A stretch of 22,441 nt of DNA from CAZFAP01 sp964516325. Lineage in GTDB: Bacteria; Auribacterota; JABMQX01. The position numbers and the translations under genes are program-made. The notes under the pieces are model-generated. The model was given only the letters and a program-made list of their open reading frames with translations, did no database searches and was not told where the DNA came from. The DNA lies in contig CAZFAP010000072.1 of assembly GCA_964516325.1 (NCBI GenBank), positions 1 to 22,441 of the forward strand, given 5' to 3'. The stretch's first letter is position 1; every line of letters starts with the position of its first letter. Positions 1-8,475 of this stretch are shown one piece after another.

Positions 1-74
1 CCACGAAGACACAAAGACACAAAGGAGAGATGACCCTCGGGCGAAGGTATTTTTGTGTCTTCGTGCCTTCGTGG
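1..74. repeat. Inverted repeat, CCACGAAG family
   Basis: The outer arms CCACGAAG (1-8) and CTTCGTGG (67-74) are perfect inverse complements. The inner sequence continues the symmetry, with an ACAAAGACACAAAGG arm answered by a TTTTTGTGTCTTCG arm. The element may begin before the window edge. It looks like a member of the interspersed palindromic repeats of environmental PVC-type genomes. It could fold as a hairpin in RNA, but no T-tract marks it as a terminator. Confidence 0.7.
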
Positions 75-114
75 TGCATGAAAAGGCTCCCCGCGTAGCG
101 CTCATTTTCAGGGC

Positions 115-165
115 AGCGAGCGCAGAGAACACGGAGAATGCAGAGAATGCGGAGAGAGGGAGGAG
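115..165. repeat. Degenerate GCAGAGAA/GCGGAGA repeat
   Basis: This is a short run of variants of the unit G-C-(A/G)-G-A-G-A-A: gcgcagagaa, cacggagaa, tgcagagaa, tgcggagag. It matches one arm of the ACCGCAGAG inverted repeats found at 13232-13314 and 14495-14569. No opposite arm is visible, so it is probably a half-element. Confidence 0.5.
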
Positions 166-224
166 CGCGTGAGCGAAATCGCCGGATGTGAAAGACGGCG
201 TTAACGAGTGCAGAGGAGAACAGG

Positions 225-1547
225 ATGAAAATGAGGCGTGTGTTGTGGTTGATGGCCTTGCTTGGTTTTGTCCTGGCTGGCGCCGGTGTTCGTGCGGAGT
301 CAGGAGAATGGAGTGCTCTGAATAAGCAGGTCATCTCGCTCTATCGTCAGGGCAAATATGCGGAGGCTGTCGAGGTCGCGAAGAAGGCGTTGAAAGTCGC
401 CGAAGAGACTTACGGCGACAACCATCCGGCGGTGGCGACCTCCCTGAACAATCTGGCGTTGCTCTACGAGACGCAGGGTCAGTACGAGGAGGTGGAGCCG
501 CTGTACAAGCGTTCGCTGGCGGTTCGGGAGAAGGCGCTTGGCCCGCAGCACCCCGAGGTTGCGCAGTCGCTAAACAACCTGGCGGAACTTTATCGCGTCC
601 AGGGGAAAATTGCCGACGCGGAGCCGCTGTACAAGCGTGCGTTGGCGATAGATGAAAAGGCACTGGGAGCAAACCATCCAGACCTGGCGGCGGACTTGAA
701 CAACCTGGCAATGCTCTACAAATCGCAAGGCAAGTACAGCGACGCGGCGCCGTTGTTCAAGCGGGCGATGGCCATCTACGAGACGGCTTTTGGCGCGGAG
801 CATCTCAACGTCGCCATCTCCTTGAACAACCTGGCAGGACTGTATTGTGCGCAGGGGAAGCATGCGGACGCGGAGCCCCTGTATAAGCGTGCGCTGGCAA
901 TCCGGGAGAAAGCCCTCGACGCGGGACATCCGGAGATTGGGCAATCGCTGAACAATTTGGGGCTGCTCTATTCCTCGCAGGGCAAATACACCGCCGCGGA
1001 GCCGCTGTTCAAGCGGGCGTTACCGATTTATGAAAAAGCCCTTGGCCCGAACCATCCCGAGTTGGCGGCTTCCCTGAACAATCTGGGGGAGCTTTATCGG
1101 GCGCAGGGAAAGTATGACGCCGCGGAACCGCTGTACAAGCGTTCGCTGAGCATCTGGGAGAAGGCTCTTGGCTCTGACCATGTGAGCGTTGCGACATGCC
1201 TGAACAATCTTGGTGAGCTGTATCGTGCGCAGGGGAAGTTGGAGGCGGCGGAGCCGCTGCACAAGCGTTCGCTGTCCATCCGGGAGAAGGTCCTTGGGTC
1301 AAAGCATCCGGACGTTGGGCAATCGCTGAACAACCTGGCGCTGCTCTATTGCTCCCGGGGCGAGTATGAGGCGGCGGAGCCGCTGTTCCAACGCGCGCTT
1401 GTCATCTACGAGAAAGCGCTTGGTTCGGAGCATCCCGACGTTGCGACCGTTCTGGGAAACATGTCCGACCTCTATAAGGAGATGGGCAAGGACGAAGCCG
1501 CGGCGAAGTGCGCCGAACGCGCGAAACGGATTCGATCGAAGAAGTAG
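225..1547 (+). CDS. Secreted kinesin-light-chain-type TPR repeat protein
   Basis: Residues 1-24 form a signal peptide (basic MKMRR, hydrophobic core, cleavage near VRA-ES), so the 440-residue protein is probably exported. The rest is a regular array of 42-residue repeats of the form SLNNLxxLYxxQGKYxxAEPL followed by a basic helix and ALGxxHPxVA. I count eight full units between about residues 67 and 405, plus a degenerate unit before and a half unit after. This is the TPR_12/kinesin-light-chain pattern, which builds a superhelical peptide-binding surface; no enzymatic domain is visible. The start has a good ribosome site (GAGGAGA, 8 nt upstream); a second in-frame ATG at 231 is an alternative. 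The partner is unknown. The DNA is itself a degenerate 126-bp tandem array, so copy number may vary between strains. The gene stands alone, with 361 bp before the next gene. Confidence 0.9.
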   Translation: MKMRRVLWLMALLGFVLAGAGVRAESGEWSALNKQVISLYRQGKYAEAVEVAKKALKVAEETYGDNHPAVATSLNNLALLYETQGQYEEVEPLYKRSLAVREKALGPQHPEVAQSLNNLAELYRVQGKIADAEPLYKRALAIDEKALGANHPDLAADLNNLAMLYKSQGKYSDAAPLFKRAMAIYETAFGAEHLNVAISLNNLAGLYCAQGKHADAEPLYKRALAIREKALDAGHPEIGQSLNNLGLLYSSQGKYTAAEPLFKRALPIYEKALGPNHPELAASLNNLGELYRAQGKYDAAEPLYKRSLSIWEKALGSDHVSVATCLNNLGELYRAQGKLEAAEPLHKRSLSIREKVLGSKHPDVGQSLNNLALLYCSRGEYEAAEPLFQRALVIYEKALGSEHPDVATVLGNMSDLYKEMGKDEAAAKCAERAKRIRSKK

Positions 1548-1908
1548 GCGGCGTTTGAAGCTTGGAGGCGGTGAGCTGTTCGCAGCGCGGTCGCCTCAGC
1601 GATGGCTTAGTACTCTGGTTCATAAATTCAATCATGTATTTTTCGACACGATTTCCAGGATGAATTGGATTCATCTGGCGTCGGTCTTGACCATCCCGTG
1701 CCCCGCCTTGGGCGGGGTTATCGCGTTATAAAGAGTGTCCGCCGCCTCAGGCCGGGTTTCATACACTGCCAAATTTGTGAGTTCGCGTACTTAGCTGTCA
1801 GGACGCGCTCGGGCCAGCGCCACAGTTGCTCGGTTGCAGTTGAAACCACGCGATTTCGCTTGACACATAGCGTAGGAGAAATAGCCGGGTGAAGGAGGAC
1901 CTGGACCG
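1548..1908. other. Intergenic region with a CCCCGCC palindrome
   Basis: No convincing gene lies here. At 1701-1717 CCCCGCC-TTG-GGCGGGG forms a perfect 7-bp hairpin with no U-tract. The same arms recur at 17738-17755, so it is more likely a dispersed palindrome than a terminator. A TTGACA hexamer at 1860-1865 lies 44 bp before the next start but lacks a convincing -10 box. The Shine-Dalgarno AAGGAGG at 1892-1898 belongs to the downstream GTG start. Confidence 0.5.
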
Positions 1909-4900
1909 GTGATAGGAATCGGCTCTGCGGTTGATAGTCTCCGAAGGTTCGGCAATTTCCTCGTCACCCTTTTCCCCGAGCTGGGCCGGGCTGCCCACTG
2001 GGTCAGGGAGCGATTTCGGCGGACGAAACGCCTTGCCCCTGCTCTGGAGCGGGTGCGGTCGGGTCGTCGTGTGCAGGCTGTGATTGGGACGTTGCGCACG
2101 GCATACTGGCCGGATTACAGCCGCGACCGGCTCGACTGGGCACAGTTGCCGCAAGAAGCGGTCTCGATGTTGAGACCCATTTTTTTCGCCGCTCTGGCGC
2201 TGTTTATTTTGCTCCCCTTTGCGGTTGGTCGTCCGGGCGGGGCGGGGATCGCGTGGGAAGGGGTCTCTAAGCCGGTCGCGGTCTGGGATATGGTCGTCTG
2301 GTTGATAGCTCTGGCGGTTGCCTGGGGCTGCCTGCTAATCGGCGCCGCGAGCGCCAACCGGGTGGCTTATCCGCTGGCGTTGGCGCTTTTCGTCTATTTT
2401 CACACCTATCCGGCTCTCTTTTCACTTCCCCGCTCGTGGTGGAATCTTTCCATTCCGGCGGCGACGTTGGCGGCGGCGTATTACGCGGAGAGGAGGTTAC
2501 GGCGAGCGCCCGGGTCCTGGAAAACCAGGTTTGCAGCGGGCGCATCGTGTCTGGCTTCCGGAATTATGGTCTCTTTTCCCTTGTTTGCGTTGACTCCGCT
2601 GTTCCGGCTTGGGGTTATCGCCCGCGTGGTTGGCGGTCTTCTCATAGGAGGGGCTTTGTGGTGGCATTTCCGCCGTGTTGAACCTGCCCGCGTGGAGACG
2701 GTATCGGTGCGGCGAACTGGCAGGATGCCGCGGTGGGCGCTGACTGTGGGCGGATTGGTTTTCCTCTTCTGGTTCACGTTGGTTCTTCGGGGCGGGTGGA
2801 AGATTGCGGGTCAAGGCGTGAGGTCGTTTTTCGAACTGTGGACCGGGTACCTGTGGCCTCTTTGGTATCTGTTGGGAGCGGGTTTCATCTGGTTCTTGCT
2901 GAGAAGGGCGCGGGCGCTGATCCAGGGGCTGCAAGAGATGGTCTCCGCGTGGCTTATCGTTCCGGTGGTGTTGGTTTTTGTTCTTGCCGGCATCTTGATC
3001 ACGTGGTCCGACTGGATTTTGTCCGTGGAGACGGTTCGGTGGCCCCTCCCTGTGTGGAAGGCGGCCGAGGCTCTTTGTCACTTCTCGTCTTCGTGGATTT
3101 GGGGGCACGACCTCACGGCTATCACGGCGGGCTGGCTTCGGTGGGTGTTCGCGGTGGACGTGCTTCTGCTCCTCCATTTCGCGATGGTGCGGCGGCTTTC
3201 GTCGAGGACGGCGGCGACGGTTCTGTTTTTCACGCTCCTTCTGGGGTTCTCTATTTACGAGTATCACCGCCGTGAATTTGCTCTCGCCCAGTCGGCGAGG
3301 CCGTCGGTCTTTGTTCTTCTTCTCTTCGCACTTTCGATCTTGTGGCTCCTGTATGCGGCCGGGGTGCGTCGCAGCTTGCGCGGGTCGGCGGCCTGGCCCG
3401 TGCCTGCGCGCAGCGCGATCTTCGGGGCGCTGTTTCTGTTCATCCTCCTCGACATCCATGTTCGCGGCGCCGTGGGCGACCCCCGTGCCACGCAACTTAT
3501 CACATGGTATCTGTTTCGGGGGATTGTGGACGTCGGCCTGCCGTACTTCCTCTTCGTCTATGCCGCGAGCAGAACCTCGCCCAAAGCGGCATTGCCGGTT
3601 CCCCGACTGGTTGGGGCTTTTGCGGTGGGTGGGCTTGTGGCGCTCCTGCTCAACTCGCTCGACAGGTTTGTGGCGGCCGGGGGTTCCTTGACGGTTCTGT
3701 CGGATACGCTGGGTCGCCGTTTCGGAGAGGTCCTGGCGGGAGACCGATATGTCCTGATCCGGGACGTGCCCGAGGCTTCGCTTGTTTGGTTGATCGGCCG
3801 GACGGCGGTGGCGTTTGTCTTTCTTGCTGGCTGGGCTCTGGCTGTTCGCCTTGCGCCCAGTCGGCGGCGCTTTCTACTCCGTCGTGCAGGCCTGGTCGCT
3901 GGCGGCTTTCTGATGGCACGCCTTCTCTCGGTCTGGGCGAGAAAGGAATCCTGGCTGGGGTCCACCACCTCGGTTCATACGCTGACCATCATCGGGGGGA
4001 TCATTTTTCTCCTTGTTGCGACGAGCCTCCGGCGGACCTTAGTTCCGCCAGAGCCGCTGTCGCTGTGCAGAAAGCACGGGGCCGACAAAAGCAACCCCGT
4101 ATCTGGAACCCTGGGGCTGATTGGCGCCGCGGCTGGCTTGGCGGCTTTCTCCCAGATTCAGCTCGATGTACCGTTCATTTCTCCGAAATGGGCGCTGTTA
4201 TACGCGCCGGCGCGGAGTTCGCTCGATATTGACTATAACCTTGTGTGGCTCTGGCTCGGCTACGTGATTCCCGCCATGATTCTGGCCGTCGGGGTGGTAC
4301 TTAGCCGGCGCCGCTTTCTCTTGCGTTGTGCGGGCCTCCTCGCTGGTGGGCTGTGGATGGCGGGCGTCCTGTTGCTCTGGGCGAGAAACGAATTCTGGCT
4401 GCGGGCAACCGGGCTAGTTCATACGCTGACCGTCATCGGCGGGATAGTCTTTGTTCTCCTGGTAGTGGGGCTGCGGCGGATTTTAGTTCCGGTGGAACCG
4501 GAGGCGACAGAAGGGGACGAGCCACGGAGCGCTGGCGAGCGCGCCACCACCCGGGCGCGACTCTGGACGATCGTTTCCCTGACGATGGTCCTTGCTACTC
4601 TCAGCTCGGTGGCGGGTTGGCAAGCGGTTCATGGGCGATTGGTATCCCACACGCTGCCGGGGGCTACGGCGCCGCTGTGGCTGCCGGCGCCGTGGGTGCG
4701 CGAGTCGTCGGCGCCGCCCGTGGTCTGGGCGCTTTTCTCGCGGCGGACTTTCCATTGCAGGAGGGTTCTGTTGTTCATCGGAAAGCGAGAAGCGGGACAG
4801 GAGAGCGCAAAGGAACTGACTGAGAAGTTTCTCCGCGAGGGGGCTTTGGTTTTTCCCGGGTTCACACCCGTGGGGTCTCTCAAGCCGCTAGATGAGGTCT

Positions 4901-5112
4901 ATCCTGGTGGCTTTATCGCGGATTTCGGGTTTAGCCGGCCGCTTGGGGGCGGGCTATCTGGGCCCGCAGCTGGGGCCATGGCGGTGCTTCCCGCGGCACG
5001 CGGGCAGACAATGGTGTTGACGCTGATCACGTCTCTGTCCGACCGCGAGCAACGGCGATGGGAGCTCTTTATGATTGCCAAAGCGCTGCGCAAGACGCCG
5101 ATTGCGCGGTGA
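1909..5112 (+). CDS. Large polytopic membrane protein, unknown function
   Basis: This 1067-residue protein is not one I recognise. It starts with GTG at 1909, chosen for the AAGGAGG 10 nt upstream. Residues 1-90 are basic and probably cytoplasmic, with no cleavable signal peptide. From about residue 91 to 870 there are many hydrophobic segments (roughly twenty) separated by short Arg-rich loops. Two segments of about 70 residues, starting near 650 and 798, are clearly duplicated (RRRFLLR..GL.AGG, then W-A-R-(K/N)-E, then VHTLT(I/V)IGGI). The last 120 residues after a final helix near 885-905 form a soluble domain, probably extracytoplasmic. No catalytic motif was seen. It is followed after 177 bp by a secreted phosphoesterase on the same strand, which suggests a cell-envelope role, but that is weak inference. 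Confidence 0.85.
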   Translation: MIGIGSAVDSLRRFGNFLVTLFPELGRAAHWVRERFRRTKRLAPALERVRSGRRVQAVIGTLRTAYWPDYSRDRLDWAQLPQEAVSMLRPIFFAALALFILLPFAVGRPGGAGIAWEGVSKPVAVWDMVVWLIALAVAWGCLLIGAASANRVAYPLALALFVYFHTYPALFSLPRSWWNLSIPAATLAAAYYAERRLRRAPGSWKTRFAAGASCLASGIMVSFPLFALTPLFRLGVIARVVGGLLIGGALWWHFRRVEPARVETVSVRRTGRMPRWALTVGGLVFLFWFTLVLRGGWKIAGQGVRSFFELWTGYLWPLWYLLGAGFIWFLLRRARALIQGLQEMVSAWLIVPVVLVFVLAGILITWSDWILSVETVRWPLPVWKAAEALCHFSSSWIWGHDLTAITAGWLRWVFAVDVLLLLHFAMVRRLSSRTAATVLFFTLLLGFSIYEYHRREFALAQSARPSVFVLLLFALSILWLLYAAGVRRSLRGSAAWPVPARSAIFGALFLFILLDIHVRGAVGDPRATQLITWYLFRGIVDVGLPYFLFVYAASRTSPKAALPVPRLVGAFAVGGLVALLLNSLDRFVAAGGSLTVLSDTLGRRFGEVLAGDRYVLIRDVPEASLVWLIGRTAVAFVFLAGWALAVRLAPSRRRFLLRRAGLVAGGFLMARLLSVWARKESWLGSTTSVHTLTIIGGIIFLLVATSLRRTLVPPEPLSLCRKHGADKSNPVSGTLGLIGAAAGLAAFSQIQLDVPFISPKWALLYAPARSSLDIDYNLVWLWLGYVIPAMILAVGVVLSRRRFLLRCAGLLAGGLWMAGVLLLWARNEFWLRATGLVHTLTVIGGIVFVLLVVGLRRILVPVEPEATEGDEPRSAGERATTRARLWTIVSLTMVLATLSSVAGWQAVHGRLVSHTLPGATAPLWLPAPWVRESSAPPVVWALFSRRTFHCRRVLLFIGKREAGQESAKELTEKFLREGALVFPGFTPVGSLKPLDEVYPGGFIADFGFSRPLGGGLSGPAAGAMAVLPAARGQTMVLTLITSLSDREQRRWELFMIAKALRKTPIAR
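3856..4506 (+). repeat. Intragenic duplication in the membrane protein
   Basis: Bases 3856-4062 and 4300-4506 encode about 69 residues that align without gaps through (P/L)SRRRFLLR, GGxxMA, LLxWAR, VHTLT, IGGI, LRRxLVP and EP. The offset is 444 bp. The DNA is also similar (cggcg-cgctttct in both). It is therefore an old internal duplication, with the stretch between the two copies carrying further membrane segments. Confidence 0.7.
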
Positions 5113-5185
5113 CGGTACTTCAGGAGGAGCTGCATTATCCGGCCCACGCGGCTATACTCTCAGAGGAGCCGCCGAGCGGTTGGAG

Positions 5186-5210
5186 ACAGGATTACTGGAT
5201 GGACGGGATT
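5186..5210. repeat. ACAGGATTA...GGACGGGATT dispersed repeat
   Basis: This short element resembles 12195-12220 (GACAGGATGAACAGGATGAA) and the arms of 18958-19018. All are variants of a gacaggat-aacaggat unit and probably belong to one dispersed family. Here it sits in the 177-bp gap ahead of the phosphoesterase gene. Confidence 0.4.
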
Positions 5211-5289
5211 TGAGCCTGTGGCGCCGTTCGGCTGGGTGCAACAAAGGCGCGATACGCACATGACAATAAGATTACGCGGAAAGGATAAG

Positions 5290-7020
5290 ATGGAACGAAG
5301 ATTTGTACGTACTGGGTTTTGGGCGGTCACAATCGCAGTTGGGCTTTTCGTTTGCCTCGTCGCGGAGGCGACAACCTGGCTTCTCTCGCCGTCGTTCCCG
5401 AATGAGAATGGGAAGGGTTTCGCGCAGGACTTTCTGGGGGAGCTTGGCGGCGAGAGCGGAGTAACGGTGTCGAAGGTTTCAGACCGCTGGAAGGCGGCTC
5501 AGCCCGACGAGAACGGGTATGTGAATCTGCTGTCGCATTACCCCATCACGGACAATAAAGTCGCTTATGCGCTGGGGATTTTTGAGACGAAATCTGCGGG
5601 CGTCGCGGCCTGGCGGTTTGGGTCGGACGACGGGATCAAGGTCTGGGTGAATGGCGAGCTTGTGTATTCTCTCGCTGCTCGACGAGGCGCCCGGAAGGAC
5701 AGCGATGAGTGCTTGACCCGACTCGTCGCCGGAGAAAACACGGCTCTTTTGAAGATTGATAACGGCACAGGGGGTTGGGGATTCTACTTCCGGCTGGCGG
5801 AGACGTTCCCGCAAGTCGGGGGAACACACGCCTGCACCGTTTTCCTGACGGTTCCTCAGTATCTGCTTTATGGCAGCCAGTATCCGATAGAGCAGTGGGC
5901 GACCGCGCGAGTCGTCAACAACGGGACGGAGTCTCTCGACGGTGCGGCGTTGCGACTGTGCCTCGGTGAAAGCACGGTCGGTGAGAAGGTCATCGGAAAG
6001 CTCGACGCTCTTTCGTGGACGGAATGCCGGGCGCCTTTGAAAGCGCCTGCCGCGGAACGGAGGGTGTCGGGGCAGGGCGAGGCTCGCGTCCTCGTCGGAG
6101 AACAGGAAATCGCTTCACGAAAATCCTTCCCTGTGCAGGTTCGGGAAGTTCATCCTCTTCTCACGGGACGCGTTTGGGATGAGGATGGCGTCCTCCGCTT
6201 CATCCATGCAGCGGATACGCACATCGTCGCGGAGGAGACAGTCCTGGAGGGCGTGAAGACTGCCGATAATCTGAAGGCGGCGGTCCGCGGCATCAATGGG
6301 ATCGAGCCACCGCCAGATTTTGTGATGGTGACCGGCGACATGACGCTCGATAGCACGCCCGGGCTGGAGTATTTCGCGGAATTGATGAAGCCGCTGCGCG
6401 TGCCGTGGCTGGTGATTCCGGGCAATCACGATAAGCCGGGCGGAGAAGAGGCGACCCTAAAGCTGTTTGCGGGGAACGGGCTGCCGCTCTATTACTCGTT
6501 CGACCATGCGGGCTATCATATCGTGGCGCTGGACGGGCAGCCACCGTCGGGTTCGCCGGTCAATGGAGGATTTATCCCCGAAGAAATCGAGTGGCTGAAG
6601 AGGGACCTGCAACTGGCGAAGGGAAAAGAAACGCTCGTGTTCGTTCATCAACACCCGCTCGCGACGCAGATTGGTGAAGCCGAGCCTGCTCGCGGCTTAC
6701 TGGATTGGCCGGAACTGGTTGCAGTGTTAGAGAGCTTTCCGCAGGTGAAATGGGTCTTCTGCGGGCACGCGCACGCGGATTCCTTCCTGAAGCACCATGG
6801 CATCCGATACATTATGACGACGGCGACGGCGTACCAGTTCTCGCCGAAGGAGATTCCGTGCTTTGCTAAGGAAGCGGGCGTGCGGCTGATGGAATACAGG
6901 GGTGGCAAGGCGGCGAGCCGGTTCCTGCGAATTGACGGCACGTGGCGGGACGATCCGTCCATCGAGGAGTGTCCGGAATTTTCTGTTCGAGCGCAGGAAT
7001 CTGCTACAAGTACGAAATGA
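5290..7020 (+). CDS. Secreted calcineurin-like metallophosphoesterase
   Basis: I take ATG 5290 as the start because GGAAAGGA lies just upstream and the protein then opens with a good signal peptide (MERR, then a hydrophobic stretch ending near AEA). Starts at 5260 (ATG) and 5218 (GTG) are possible. The protein has 576 residues. Residues about 30-180 look like a beta-sandwich carbohydrate/PA14-like module (GSDDGIKVWVNGE, then a glycine-aromatic end WGFYFRL). The C-terminal half has the full metallophosphoesterase signature: D309-T-H311, G-D350, G-N379-H380-D381, H453 in FVHQHP and GH493-A-H495. These residues normally bind two metal ions and hydrolyse phosphate mono- or diesters. The substrate is unknown; export and the binding module suggest an extracytoplasmic target. 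The next gene follows after 11 bp, so the two are likely co-transcribed. Confidence 0.9.
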   Translation: MERRFVRTGFWAVTIAVGLFVCLVAEATTWLLSPSFPNENGKGFAQDFLGELGGESGVTVSKVSDRWKAAQPDENGYVNLLSHYPITDNKVAYALGIFETKSAGVAAWRFGSDDGIKVWVNGELVYSLAARRGARKDSDECLTRLVAGENTALLKIDNGTGGWGFYFRLAETFPQVGGTHACTVFLTVPQYLLYGSQYPIEQWATARVVNNGTESLDGAALRLCLGESTVGEKVIGKLDALSWTECRAPLKAPAAERRVSGQGEARVLVGEQEIASRKSFPVQVREVHPLLTGRVWDEDGVLRFIHAADTHIVAEETVLEGVKTADNLKAAVRGINGIEPPPDFVMVTGDMTLDSTPGLEYFAELMKPLRVPWLVIPGNHDKPGGEEATLKLFAGNGLPLYYSFDHAGYHIVALDGQPPSGSPVNGGFIPEEIEWLKRDLQLAKGKETLVFVHQHPLATQIGEAEPARGLLDWPELVAVLESFPQVKWVFCGHAHADSFLKHHGIRYIMTTATAYQFSPKEIPCFAKEAGVRLMEYRGGKAASRFLRIDGTWRDDPSIEECPEFSVRAQESATSTK

Positions 7021-7031
7021 GGAGGAACACA

Positions 7032-8222
7032 ATGGTCAATAAAATCATCCACGGGCTCTCACTGGTCTGGCAATGGTTGTACCGCTGGCATCTTGCCGGC
7101 TGTATTGCGGGCATCCTGCCCGCAACCGGGGAGCGAGACGCTCGCCACACTGCCGCCGGGACGGCGGCGGTACAGCTACGCAGGCTCGTCCTAATCGTGT
7201 TGTTGGTCACAAGCAGTTTGTGCTTTTCTCAGCAGAAGCCGAAGGAAGGTCCCAGCCCCGCGGACGAGTTGCCGCCGCATATCGCGCGGCTGACGCATTT
7301 CGGGGAGAGGGCGGACTTCTCGCACGACGGGAAGAGGATTCTGTTCGTGGAGAAGACATTCGGGGACGCATACGAGGTCGAGGTTGCGACGAGAACGATT
7401 CGCCCCGTGACGCATCACTATTTTCACGAGGGATATACTCGCGCTCTTTATTTAGCGAATGGGGACATCCTTCTCTCTGGCGCGAAGACCTTCGACGCGG
7501 ACAACCCCTGGGTGAGCCGCAACGATACGGCGGAACTGTGGATACTCGACAAGTCGCTCACAAAGCCGCCGGTTCGCCTCGGCGAAAAATGTTCGGAAGG
7601 GCCGGCGGTCTCGCGGAAGAGAATGCGCATCGCCTGGACGGTTGACCATGGGGATTACCCGGATAGGATGCCGGAAGGGGTCTCGCAGATGTGGATGGCG
7701 GACATCGCCTACGACGGGGGCACGCCGAAGTTGGCCAACAAGAAGCTTGTGTTAGACAGCCGCAATTTGCCTTTCAAATGCGGGCTGGAGACGCAGAATT
7801 TCCGCCCGCCCGACGAGAAAGAACTAATTTTCTCGCCCTACGGGTATCAGGACACAGACGTTATGGGGATTGACTTAGAGACCGGGAAAATCTTCAACTA
7901 CTCCGAGGCGCCCGACCAGTACGACGAGCCGGAAGGGATTTTCCCCGACGGGAAGTGGACTTTAGTGGAATGCGACCGGGCTGCTCGCCAAAGAGGGCAG
8001 AAAGGCTCCCAGTACATTGACATCTGGAAACTCCGCCTCGACGGAAGCCATTACGTCGAGCGTGTGACCCACTTCAGCGACTACCCCGGCTACAAGGCCT
8101 CAAACCCCGTCGTCAGCGACGACGGACGCTTCATGGCGTTCCAGATGGCGAAAGTCGCCGACCCCGCCGGCGTCGGCCGCGGCATTTTCCTCTACGACTT
8201 CGACAAGACAAAGGCCCCCTGA
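7032..8222 (+). CDS. TolB/PD40-type beta-propeller protein, exported
   Basis: The start is ATG 7032, preceded by GGAGGA at 7021-7026 right after the phosphoesterase stop; an upstream reading to 6942 would overlap that gene and is rejected. The 396-residue protein contains PD40-like blades, for example ADFSHDGKRILFVE, GYTRALYLANGDILLSG, EGIFPDGKWTLVE and NPVVSDDGRFMAFQ. These resemble TolB and prolyl-oligopeptidase propellers, but no peptidase domain follows. The N-terminus is odd: residues 16-48 are the translation of a dispersed palindromic repeat (7079-7173). The hydrophobic export segment (LVLIVLLVTSSLCFS) comes only after it, at about 52-66. The repeat appears to have entered the 5' end in frame. 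Whether translation begins before or after it needs protein data. The likely role is a periplasmic binding or scaffold protein. Confidence 0.8.
   Translation: MVNKIIHGLSLVWQWLYRWHLAGCIAGILPATGERDARHTAAGTAAVQLRRLVLIVLLVTSSLCFSQQKPKEGPSPADELPPHIARLTHFGERADFSHDGKRILFVEKTFGDAYEVEVATRTIRPVTHHYFHEGYTRALYLANGDILLSGAKTFDADNPWVSRNDTAELWILDKSLTKPPVRLGEKCSEGPAVSRKRMRIAWTVDHGDYPDRMPEGVSQMWMADIAYDGGTPKLANKKLVLDSRNLPFKCGLETQNFRPPDEKELIFSPYGYQDTDVMGIDLETGKIFNYSEAPDQYDEPEGIFPDGKWTLVECDRAARQRGQKGSQYIDIWKLRLDGSHYVERVTHFSDYPGYKASNPVVSDDGRFMAFQMAKVADPAGVGRGIFLYDFDKTKAP
7079..7173 (-). repeat. Four-hairpin palindromic element inside a coding sequence
   Basis: This is the counterpart, in opposite orientation, of 12315-12410. 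It carries the same four palindromes in order: GCTGGCA-TCT-TGCCGGC, TGCGGGC-ATCCT-GCCCGCA, GGGGAGCG-AGA-CGCTCGCC and GCCGCC-GGGA-CGGCGGC. It starts GTACCG and ends CGGTAC. It lies in frame within the beta-propeller gene and is translated as a basic, Ala/Gly-rich peptide. Confidence 0.85.
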
Positions 8223-8475
8223 TGCGTTGCCAACCCCGAAGCGCACAGGGAGCGTAAGAGCCGGCCCTCGTGCTGGCCCAGAGCCTGCCGCTTGAAAAGT
8301 CGCCGCGTAGTCAGGCAAGCGTGAGGCGCGGAACCCGACCAGAGCAGCAGCGTGGGGGCAGGTCGATCACGGCGTCGGGCAATCTCGGCGGCTGTCGCGA
8401 GTCCCTGGTCTCGCCAGTTCGGTTTTCATGTCGGCCTGCCTCATCTCGTAGGATCACAGCTCCGACACGCCACTC

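Noticed and set aside
1860..1883. TTGACA as a promoter for the membrane protein
   Set aside because: No acceptable -10 hexamer occurs at 16-19 bp spacing.
2497..3495. A 332-codon Arg/Pro/Gln-rich frame on the minus strand
   Set aside because: It is the complement of the membrane protein gene; its composition is the antisense of Leu/Val/Gly codons.
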